This document shows positions 1 to 8,895 of a stretch of DNA of 64,000 bases, piece after piece. Both the position numbers and the translations under genes were made by a program. The notes below the pieces were generated by a model. The model was given only the letters and a program-made list of their open reading frames with translations. It had not been told where the DNA came from and searched no databases. The DNA is taken from NCBI RefSeq assembly GCF_040807025.1, contig NC_090981.1, positions 38,543,817 through 38,607,816 of the forward strand, in the 5' to 3' direction. The DNA is from Struthio camelus (Eukaryota > Chordata > Aves > Struthioniformes > Struthionidae). Numbering within the stretch: the first letter of the stretch is position 1; every line of letters starts with the position of its first letter.

Positions 1-95
1 CCCAACGCGAGGGTGTCTGCTCTGGCCGCAGCGGCTCGTGCGCTCGCTCCTGCCTCATCCCTGCTCCGGCCGAGTGCCTATGCTGCTCGACAGTC
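1..95. promoter_or_regulatory. CpG-rich fragment at the window's left edge
   Basis: This stretch is visibly richer in G+C and CpG than the following 400 bases. It has about ten CpG dinucleotides, including CGCGAG, GGCTCGTGCGCTCGCTC and CCGGCCGAG. It may be the edge of a CpG island lying mostly outside the window, or an isolated GC-rich patch. No open frame or splice signal can be tied to it. Confidence 0.35.
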
Positions 96-2649
96 ACTGA
101 GGATTTTTAGATATGTAAGCAAATAAGGGAAAGGGAACCTTCAAGATGACCTGGATCCTGGCGTTTTCTGTAAGAGAATAAGTTTGCGTGCCTATAATAT
201 TCATAAGTGGTGGTAGAGTCAGCAGTCAGGTTTCCCACAGTCACGTAAAGCAGTTGCTTCAAGAAAGATGCACAGGACAAACAACAAAATCCACTGTTTT
301 CAAACAAAGGACAAAGAAAGACACTGGGTGGGAGTGCTGTGCCATGCTGCAGCCCCGACAACTGCATTTATGGCCTCCGACGACAGCACTCGCAGCCGAG
401 CCCTCGCAGAGGAATTGCAGGCTGGTTCAGTAGGAGTCGTGGATATCCCTTTTGCTAGCACCGTACATAGATTCGGCTTACAAATACTAGAAAATTGGTA
501 CTGTGAAAATGTTGCTATGAATAGTTACTACGTTTGACTTGGGAGGAGAGAAGGCTCTGCATCACTGAGCCATCCTTGCTGCCCCGAGCTGGGCAGGGTA
601 TTGCCTTGCCCTGTGCTGAGCAAGGCTCCCCTGTGAGGACGAAGGTGCTGGGTGAAGGGCACCTCTAGCAGGATGCTCTCCCCCTCCCCCCACCTTGGTC
701 TGGGGGTTCCCGAAATACGGGTGAATGAGCCGGAGGGGAGCAGCATTTGGAGAGGAGCCCAGCAAAAGGGGCACCAAGCAAGATGCAGGAGCAGCCTGAT
801 GCGCTTGGGTGGGGAGATGGAAAGACTTTGGTTGACTAAGACTTTTTCAAAACATGAAAACAAAAAAGCATTGCACTTTAGGTAAGAACCAAACATAAAA
901 GCCTTTTTGTCTTTTCATTCCTTTTGGCTGAATAAACAATGCCTTGCTTTGAAGAAGCTATTTTTGTGTCATTTTAAGCAGCTGCTAGTCATAGGATCTC
1001 GTAGAAAAAGGCTTCCAAGTACCAAATGGAGTTAGGCCCTTTACTTTTATCCTAATTGGGGAAATAGAGGGGCTGCAGTACGGGATTATTCCCTCAAGGG
1101 AAATAAAAAAAGGCAAGCCTGCCACTTGGGGGTGCATGCATGCTGGGCTGCCACAGCAGCTAAAGCACAGCTTGCCTTATAATTATGACAGCTGGATCCT
1201 TGGTTGTAAACTAAAGATAAGCAGTAAAATTAGCACTGCTGTTGAGAAATGATGCGTTAATATCGGAAGCTTTGTAAAGGCTTCCTGAATTCCTGCTATC
1301 TCTGTATTGATAGTAAAGCAACCCTCCAGGAAAAAAGTATTTTCTTCTCAGATAGTAGTTCTTTGGGGAGATCTCTGGCATGGAGACTGAGGAGTAAAAT
1401 CCAAGTTGCTGTAGAAGTAGTGATGTAATTGCAGAGTATGTTAGTGCAGCAAAGCGAAGGCATGGCTGTAGCCTGCACAAGGGCTGCCAGATAAAGTAAG
1501 CTAGCATGCTTAGCAGTGAAGGCACGATGAAGTTTTGGTGAATTCTCCCAGTTACTGTATATCTGGTAGATAGCCTGGGCCAGAGCCCATGCTTCCCTCT
1601 TTCTTTGAGCTTCCTTAGAGTAGAGGAGGTTTTCTTTTTTTTTTCTTTTATTTTTTTCCCTTTTTTTTTTTCCACCTTGTCCTAACCTGCTGTTCAATTT
1701 TGGTCTGCACAACTAGAGTGGCTACATCCCACCAGCGAGGCTTGCACTTCGGTGGTGGATGAAGCAAGTGCTTAGCATGCGTCTCTGCTCTGGGTGCCAG
1801 TAGGAAGTGCTCTGGGATGCTGGGTGCGCCGGGTAAAGGAACGTTATTTCTCAGAATTTTAAGCAATACAAAAAGGCTGATCCTTTTAATTCTCTCCTCA
1901 CTATGCAATATGTTGAAACTTAAGTCTTTAAAACGTCAAAGAAAAATGTGTTTAATTGCAAGCTCAGAAATAAAATAGGAGCTTTAAGGAAGGCCTGTCA
2001 CCCTGCCACTTACAGGCATTTAATGGTAGACAAAGAGCTTATAAAATGAAATATTGAAAACTATTGTGAAATGGTAGCCAGCAGAGTAGAGGACTTAACA
2101 GGTCATTTCCTGTTTTGTGATGTCTCTCCTTGCTGTCATGTAAGAAAGCCTGGCCATGGATTCAGTTGTATCTGTAGAAAAGCCTTTTAACAGCATAATG
2201 TGTCCTCACTGAGCAATTACATTAACATTTGATATAATGTTGTGGTTTTTTTCCCTATGAGGGCATGCAGAGGGGATGCAAATACAATTTCAGAAGATCC
2301 TTTTCGTTCCCGCTGCACAATTAGTGCTTATTTCACTCTTATATGTGTATACACGTGGGCAGACATATATATTTATATGTGGTGTTTCTGACACAGGACA
2401 TTCCTCTCTTGCACCTTGGGCTGCTTCTGCAATCTCAGTTCTTGCTTTGCTTTCCTTGCTATGAAAGACGGGATGGCATCTACCCTCGCCAGCTCACAGC
2501 GCTGGGAAGATAAATACTTAAATTCTGCGCCGTACCCCCGGTGGCAGGATCTTGCACGTCCCTGGGCTGTTTGCACCTTTAAAAAGGACGTGGAACGGGC
2601 CATTCAAACGGCGCAAAGCGCCAGCCCTGCACACCTGCAAAACAAAAAG
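96..2649. other. Upstream flank of the CpG-island gene, no supported gene
   Basis: This is mostly A+T-rich unique sequence. A moderately GC-rich patch lies at about 540-800. A T-rich/pyrimidine tract runs from about 1630 to 1673. Open frames on both strands here (for example a minus-strand frame of about 154 codons at 1211-1675) run through the poly-T tract as lysine runs and have no recognisable domain, so I treat them as chance. Near the right end is a TATA-like TTTAAAAAG at about 2577, shortly upstream of the CpG island. Whether it is used cannot be told from sequence. Confidence 0.6.
1630..1673. repeat. T-rich pyrimidine tract
   Basis: A low-complexity run is made almost entirely of T with a few C and A. 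It accounts for the lysine-rich open frames seen on the minus strand here. It could be the degraded poly-A tail of an antisense retroposed sequence, but no retroposed body was recognised beside it. Confidence 0.8.
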
Positions 2650-2828
2650 TTTGAGGGCAAAAACCAGCCGTGGGACCCGCGTTGGCCCCCGCCCGCTCCT
2701 TCCCCGGGGAGGGCACCGGCGGGGGGTGGAGGGAGGGGGCGGGGCAGCGCCAGGGTGTGGCCGCCGGCCCCGCCCCCTCCCCCCCCGCAGCCAGAGCCGC
2801 TTCGGGGCGCGCAGAGCGGCGCCGAGCC

Positions 2829-2867
2829 GGTGCGGTGCGCGCAGCGGTGCGGTGCGGTGCGCGCAGC
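2829..2867 (+). repeat. 17-bp direct repeat in the GC-rich leader
   Basis: The 17-base unit GGTGCGGTGCGCGCAGC occurs at 2829-2845 and again at 2851-2867, part of a wider GTGCG-type low-complexity run. It lies in the presumed core promoter or 5' untranslated leader. Such G-rich repeats expand and contract easily, so length may vary between individuals. Confidence 0.75.
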
Positions 2868-2911
2868 CCGGCGGCAGCGCCCCGCCCCGCCCGGTCCCGC
2901 CCGGCCCGGCC

Positions 2912-3001
2912 ATGGTGGAGGCGCGGCGGCGGCCCCCGCTCGGCGCGCCGTGCCGCCCTGTTCCGGGATATCGTCCCCTGCGCCGCCGCCGCCGCTGCTA
3001 G
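2912..3001 (+). CDS. Upstream open reading frame (29 codons) in the 5' leader
   Basis: A short frame starts at an ATG in a strong initiation context (G at -3 and G at +4, gccATGg) and ends at TAG at 2999-3001. The peptide starts MVEARRRPPLG, is arginine- and proline-rich, ends in an arginine run and then a cysteine, and matches no family I know. It is in the same frame as the main start codon at 3092 but separated by the stop, so it cannot be an N-terminal extension. The 90 bases between its stop and the next start would allow some reinitiation. If the transcript starts upstream of 2912, the frame would be expected to reduce translation of the main protein. If it starts downstream, the frame is irrelevant. 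Confidence 0.4.
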   Translation: MVEARRRPPLGAPCRPVPGYRPLRRRRRC

Positions 3002-3091
3002 GGAGGAGCCGCGCGGGCCGAGGGCGGAGGCAGCGCGCCCAGGGGCGCTTGGCCGCGGCGCGGCGCGCGGAGGCATCGCGGCGGGAGGACC

Positions 3092-3158
3092 ATGAGCCGC
3101 GCGGTGCTGGCCTGGCTGGTGCTCTGCGGGGGCCTGGCGGCGCCGCGCCGCGCCCGAG
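3092..3158 (+). CDS. First coding exon of a secreted or membrane protein (signal peptide; weakly LRP1B-like)
   Basis: The exon begins with ATG in a good context (A at -3) and encodes 22 codons plus one base. The peptide starts MSRAVLAWLVLCGGL, followed by a small-residue and arginine stretch (AAPRRAR). It has the hydrophobic core and short polar ends of a secretory signal peptide. The exon ends CGAG|GTGAGC at 3158/3159, a near-perfect splice donor, leaving phase 1. Phase 1 after a signal peptide is normal for LDL-receptor-type, Ig and other extracellular modular genes. Reading through the donor gives a low-complexity arginine/proline tail, which argues for splicing. Spacing of M-S, L-A, L, G and R resembles the LRP1B signal peptide as I remember it, and a giant first intron fits that gene. 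However, signal peptides are too short and leucine-rich to identify a gene, so the symbol is left blank. No second exon was found in the window. Confidence 0.7.
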
Positions 3159-3235
3159 GTGAGCGGCGGCGGCCGGGGCTGGCGGCGCGTCCCGCGCGGG
3201 CTTGCTTCTCTCCCTTACCCTCCTCATCCCCCTCA

Positions 3236-3259
3236 CCCCCCCCCCCCCAAAAAAAAAAA
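3236..3259. repeat. C13-A11 homopolymer junction
   Basis: Thirteen C residues (3236-3248) are followed directly by eleven A residues (3249-3259), just inside the inferred intron. It is prone to length error in sequencing and assembly. Confidence 0.9.
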
Positions 3260-3784
3260 TCCTTTTGCTTGCCCCTACGTTTTAAGAACCTAAGGGAAGG
3301 AGCCGTGCTCGGGCATGTTCTGTTTAGAAACTGCGCTCTTAATTAGTGGGGGAAGAAATGCCGTGAGAGCTTAAATGTAATCCAGATGAGCGGCTGGGGT
3401 GATTTAATAATATCCGCAGAGCTGTCCACATCCCCCCTCCCGGTCCTCCCTTTCATTTGGCGGCTCTTAGGTCGGTGCTGAAGATCCAGCGAGGCGCGGA
3501 ACACTTTGCAGGCGCATCCAGGGGCTTTCGTGTCGCTGTGGCAATGAACAGCTCTGTCAGCCTCCCCGCTTTCTGCCTCCCCCGAGCTGGGGCAGCCTTC
3601 ATCGGAAACATGCATGCAAGCCCTTCTCCCTCCCCTTTAAAAAACAACCCCAGGAAAAAAAAAAACAACTTCAGAGCTCTTCGAGTAGCGCTCTTTATTT
3701 TCATTTAAAACCCGTGCTTCACCCGGCGTATCACAGATGGATTTTTCTCTCCTAGCTTTAAAGAAAGTTGCAAGGGCTCATCCT
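3260..3784. other. Intron 5' end between the two CpG islands
   Basis: The sequence has intermediate G+C and scattered CpG, and several short A runs (near 3655). Opposed short open frames at about 3453-3708 are typical of moderately GC-rich non-coding DNA next to islands. No motif is recognised. Confidence 0.5.
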
Positions 3785-4240
3785 GTCACTGTCCTCGCGC
3801 CGTAGGGCGGCGGCAGGCGGATAACGCGGCGCTCTGCTACGCGCGGCGCTCTGCTACGCGCGGCGCTGCCGGAGGGCTGGGGGCGCGGGGGCTCCGCCGG
3901 CTGCCGCCGGGCGCGGAGCGGCAGGGGGCCGGGAGGGTGTCTGAGTGTGGGCGTGCGCCCCTGCCCGCTGTGCGCGCACGGCGGAGCCCTGGCGGCGCGC
4001 TCCGAGGCGCGGGCTCCGCGCGTCCCGTCCCGCCCGTCCCGGGGCGCACCCGGCGCAGCGGCCCCTTCGCCGGCGCTGGTGCCGTCCGCGCGCGGCGGGC
4101 TGGCGCCCCACGCGCGTCCCGCGGCGCGGAACCTCCCCCCCCGCGGGGTGCCCCGAGCCGGGGCTGGCGGCCGCACCCCTGCCCCTGCCCGACCGGCGGC
4201 GCCCGCAGCAGCCTCTTCGTCCTCTGGGGCTGAGAAACTT
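3785..4240. promoter_or_regulatory. Second CpG island, inside the inferred intron
   Basis: A second block of very high G+C and dense CpG lies about 600 bases downstream of the first exon. Overlapping open frames in several phases on both strands are the normal by-product of absent A/T-rich stop codons, and none carries a recognisable domain. It may be the 3' half of a single broad promoter island, an alternative promoter or first exon, or an origin of antisense transcription. No consensus donor is clearly attached to an ATG here, so no exon is called. Confidence 0.75.
3825..3868. repeat. 17-bp tandem repeat (2.6 copies) in the second CpG island
   Basis: The unit CGCGGCGCTCTGCTACG occupies 3825-3841 and 3842-3858 without change, and a partial third copy continues to about 3868. 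Each unit carries several CpGs. Perfect identity suggests a recent slippage or duplication. Confidence 0.9.
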
Positions 4241-7200
4241 GCAAGCGGTGCCGCTGTGCAGAGACTGTTTTCGTCCTGCCGTGTGGTACAAGGGGGGGAA
4301 AAAAAAATCTCGCGTTAAAGACCTCTTTTAGTCCTGGTAGGATCTTCCCGAAGCTTAGTAGAACAGCTGTTATCCTAATGAGGGACCGGCTGATTTCTTT
4401 AACTTTTGGAGCTGGTCTTGTCTTTATTCGTATTTTTTTTTATTTTTAAAATGAAACCGATGTATCAGTAAAATTGAATATTTTATTAGCTCTTAAATTA
4501 TTCATCACGGTGGCTTCTCAAAATCCAATAACATTCGCACAGTTGCAGCGAGCATGTGATAGCTTATGCAATCTGTCCTTGTACCTGCAGTTTATGCCTG
4601 AAGTCTTTTAAGCAAAAGACGGTGTATCTGACACAAAGTCTAGACATGTCATAAATACTTTGCATTGGGTTTCTGTAAGACTTCGAACGGTTCACATCTA
4701 AGACATTTTTTCATTTAAGTCTATGATGTTGAAATGTTTTTAGGTAACTCACCAACAAGGAGAGCTTTATAGGTTTTCTACAGCAAGTGAAATAGAAAGA
4801 AATAATCCATTGGTTCTGCAATTACTAAAGTTCTAATTGTTTAGTTGAAAGTTTGTCCATGGGCTTCAGAAAGGAACAGAACAAAATTGTATCCAGTCTT
4901 TTTTTTTTATGCTGAAGCTGAATAAAATGCTGCTCGACAGGTCTGATAGAGTGGGTTAATTTTGCTCACTGTCGTAGCATTCACTTTTAATAGACCTTCT
5001 CAGAGTTATGATGATTGTAAGCACTGTAAGTAACTGGAAGTCTTCAGAGATCAGTTTTTGAACAGTACAAAACTTTTTGTGCACTGTTTGAAAATTGCGT
5101 GCCTATTAGTCCATCTGTATAATGGAGAATAATGAATGTATAATGAAAACCTGTGCTGGTGCCATCTCTGCAGCGGCCGATTCTTTTCTCATTTCTTTTT
5201 GGGTAAATTCCAACTGCAGGTTGAAGTTAAGCCATATATTTCATTCCTGCTCTGTGTTTTAGGTCTGCCATTAAAGAACAGCAAAGATGAAGGAGGGGTG
5301 GGTGGGTTGTTGGGGTTTTTTTTGGTTATGTATGTTGGTACGAAGATATGCTTCCCTGAAAATTATTTATTATAAAATACTAACTGTTCATTTTTATTGC
5401 GGCTCTGAAAAGTAATGACAGAAATCAAATTCCTTTTGATTTATCTTATCTTAACTTTTTAATTTTTTATCTATGGAATACATGTATACTGTATCGGCAA
5501 GCCCTTAAAAAAAGGCGGGGAGAAGAGGAGGAGAGAGAGAGATGATGAAAAAGTCATCCCAGTGCAAGACTAGAATTTTATTCTTTGTGGCCAGTGTAAT
5601 AAATTTGCAATCTCATGCACTGGTACAGGAGTTTGATCTTGAGAAATATGTTTATATGCACATGTATGATGAAACTAGGCTTCAAGGGTGCAGCAGTGTC
5701 TAATCCTCATCTTGCAAGAAAGATGCAGATGCCTTTTTCATAACGGATGTCCTCTTATATTTATTTCAACATGGCTGTAAGGGTTAACGTTTGCTGCTGT
5801 TGCTGTTCCCTGGTCAAATCTGAACACGAGCCAATCTGATGTTCCCCCCTGTAGTGGACAGACAGTAGGCGCAGTGACTACGAGAGATTGTTTTGGGGGA
5901 GCAGATATAATGCATCTTGCCCATAGCAGTAATGTAGGCTTCTTAGTTCCCCTCCCCCCCCCCTTTTTTTTTGAAAAGCAAAACAAATAAGATTTGTTAT
6001 GTGAAACCTTGCAAACAAACATTTTAGCTGGGGTAGTCTAACTTGCATTATTGTTAGTTTTTAAATGCCAAGCATCACTTTAACATAGACGGCTGGAACA
6101 ACTTCAGTCATTTTTTTTAACTTTTATTTTTAGATAACTTTGTTTTTTGTTGTTTTTCTGAATATTCTTTAGCGTATTACAGTAATGATTTGAAGAGGCA
6201 AAGTTGTGGAAACATTTTCAAGCGTAGCCAATTCTCAGTAACTATTGAATCTCATATTGGGTATACCACTTCCTAAATTTATACTGGTAATGCATATTTC
6301 AGTTGAATCAATACCATTACAGTGAAACTCCACAGTATTTGAAGAAGAGCACATAGATTTGCTGTGAAAATGTGTGTGAGGTAAAGCACATCATTGCCAA
6401 TAGGTTTCGGAACAGTCGGTTAAGATTATGAGATCAAATGAAAGGAAAACATAATTTGTAACTGATGGCTGTTTTAGTCCTCAGATTTACCTCATGGGAT
6501 GGGGTGAGCTGATCAGCTACAGCAGCGGAACTGCAAGTGCATAGCAAATCAGAATACTCAATGCGCATGTGTTAAATGCGTTTGCAACAGGATCTTGTGA
6601 ATAAGATTTCACCATTTGAGTTGTATTTATTGTGGAACTGATCCTTAATTTGTATCGCGCTTTTTCAGTCAGCTTGTTGCTGAATTGTTATGTGTGGTCT
6701 GCCTAAAAATGATATTGACCTTGCCAAAACCAGACAAACCTAGCTTCATTTTCTTTATTTTATGTCTATGTCCTGTGAGCCTGAGATAAAGTATTTGAGG
6801 ACTTCTAGGGAACTACTTCAAAGATGTTGCTTTCTCTCCATTACTCTGGGAACCTTCGCTCTACTCTGAGGCACAGAAGTTTCTATAAAGCTTCTTACTG
6901 CAGCTGGAATGAGCTGCAGGGAGCAGAAGTGCTGAGAAACAAGAGAGGTAAATTGCACAACACAATCATTCACATATAACTATACTGAAAGACCAAAAAT
7001 ATCACTGACACTTTTTAAGACCAAGATTCTTCTGTGTTACTGAACGTTTTTGCATCTGTGGACAACATCTGCTTCTGTGCAGACTGCTGACAATGTGACC
7101 CAGCATAATGACTTTCACTGTTCTTTTAACAAATTACATTTGTATTCAAATTGATTTTCCATGACTGCTACTATAGCCTCCAGAAAGCGTATAGCAGCCA

Positions 7201-8689
7201 TAGTATAGCATCCTGCGTATGTCTGGTCAGCCTAGGACAGCATTTGGTGTCAAGCCATGTATGGTTATAACTGGAAGGAATAGTCTTAGTGGTACTGGTT
7301 ATTTTTGTTTTGTTTTGTTTTTTGGTTTTTTTTAAGTCTCTCCAACCTTCTTCTTTCTGTGTCCTGTTTAAATCTTTTGTCTCTTTTTTTAGAAGATACA
7401 TTTCATGTAACGCTGTATATCAATGGTAACATAATGAAAAAGGGCACTTTATTATCCTTCCCCACCGCCTCCCCCCCAACATTTTTCCAATAACCATCCA
7501 GTTGAAAATCAAGGAAATCATCCTCTTTGGAAGTTATTTTGAAAGACAGTCACTTTCCATTAAGAGGTATGCGTTTTAATGAATTGTTATATACAGCACG
7601 TAGTTTTGCTGTGGCAATGACAAACTCGTAGCCTGATGTATGTTCAACATAAGTAAGGTATCAGAATCTGGCTCTAAAAAAGTTGACCTTACAAGGCTGC
7701 AAGACTGAGAAACAAATCTGTGTTACTCTCAAATTCATTGTCAGTTACATAAGAGTTAGCGTGTTGCTCTTTTCTGTTTTCTATGTATTTACACATTTCA
7801 AACTTACACAAATCACAAGAGCATTTCCGAAATCTTAAAGGATAATCAGGATTGCATTACAAGTGATATTGGGCTTTTCTGAAGCATGCTTGAAGCTTAG
7901 CTGCATCAAGTTTGAAAGAACATGGGTTGAACATCACAACTGTATTAATTTATCTCAACTTTAAAACCAAGTTCATGGTGAGAATGTGAGTTTAATCCTT
8001 TTTGGATTAATTCTCCCATAGTAGAAAATGGGAGATTAGTTGAGAAATTCAAACCTGAATAGCAGATATTAAGAACCTTAAAATTTGCAAACTTGAAAAC
8101 CTTAAAGTGCTGTCATATGCTGGAGGACCTACACACCTTTCCTATTTAAAGGAGGTGGGTGGAAGGAGTTGGGTATATCCACTATATAGTATGTACACAG
8201 TTTTCAGCAAGTATATAGTGGAAGTACATTCACTTATACTGCCGTATGTCTGGTCTGATACTTCTTAAAAGACTTTTAAAAAAAAAAAAAAAAAGTTTGA
8301 GTAATGTTAAATAAGATTTGATCATCCTGTGAACTTAGGATGCAAAACTCAGTGCTTCAAAGCAAAATTGGTTGTATTCAACAAAAACTGCACTGAAAGC
8401 AATGAATTTCTAAAACTGGTTTCGAGACTCTCAGGAGTATTCCTCACTCCGTCCCACCAAACTCATTTTTAAAGTGCCACTTGTACGCTAATGCCCTTCA
8501 CTACTAGAAGGGTTCTGAGGAACTTATTTAAAATACAAAAGGAAATATCTATCTCCATTTGAACCAAGTAGAGAAAAAGGATATCTGGAGTATCTGAACT
8601 GTAGCACTCACGGCTGCAGAAAGACAATTTTTCGATTTTCAGAATTTACAGTTTTGGCTGTAATATTTGATGTAGTAGAACTTAGCACG
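4241..8689. other. A+T-rich intronic sequence, no gene
   Basis: CpG content drops sharply after about 4320. The stretch holds short homopolymer runs (C10-T9 near 5954-5972, A17 at 8278-8294) and a purine-rich run near 5516-5541. Open frames are at most about 94 codons and none has a recognisable motif. No repeat family was identified with confidence. Confidence 0.6.
8278..8294. repeat. A17 homopolymer
   Basis: An uninterrupted run of 17 A. No retroposed body or flanking target duplication was recognised upstream of it. Confidence 0.9.
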
Positions 8690-8895
8690 GAGTAGCAGCA
8701 GATGACTGGTGATAAAGGGCGCCAGGGAAGATGCGTTGTGTGCACTGAGCTCAGGGCCTTGCGTGCCCAAGCCCAAAAACGAAGGGTGCGAGGGGGAGCT
8801 GTGGGACCGCCGCTCTTCTGTGGCCCTGTGGTGCTGGAGAGTGTATGGGAAGTCGCAGCCTCGTGGGAGCAGGACGTTTGCAGCTGTGGTTTAGT
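8690..8895. other. GC-rich patch in the intron
   Basis: A stretch of about 200 bases is clearly richer in G+C than its surroundings and carries about ten CpGs (for example GGGCGCC, GATGCGTTG, GACCGCCGCTC). Open frames of 61-67 codons in two phases do not resemble any protein I know. It could be a regulatory element or an unrecognised old repeat. Confidence 0.35.

Larger units (their letters stand above)
2650..3200 (+). promoter_or_regulatory. CpG island promoter with GC boxes
   Basis: Composition changes abruptly to very high G+C with dense CpG. Sp1-type GC boxes are visible at 2735-2745 (GGGGGCGGGGC), 2768-2777 (CCCCGCCCCC) and a cluster around 2878-2893. This is the usual architecture of a TATA-less vertebrate promoter. 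It is followed on the + strand by a start codon and signal-peptide exon at 3092, so + is the supported direction of transcription. The start site is inferred to lie somewhere around 2780-2900 and cannot be fixed here. Antisense transcription from the same island is possible. Confidence 0.85.

Noticed and set aside
1211..1712. Minus-strand frames of 138-154 codons
   Set aside because: They read through the T-rich tract as poly-lysine and contain no recognisable domain. Two overlapping phases are equally open, which is typical of chance.
2416..3240. Long overlapping open frames on both strands across the CpG island (up to about 248 codons)
   Set aside because: High G+C removes stop codons, so frames stay open in several phases. 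The products are low-complexity Arg/Pro/Ala/Gly with no domain. Only the signal-peptide frame ending at a consensus donor is supported.
3778..4331. Open frames of 98-145 codons in the second CpG island
   Set aside because: Same compositional artefact: they are open in nearly every phase, have Arg/Pro/Ala-rich products, and no splice or domain evidence.
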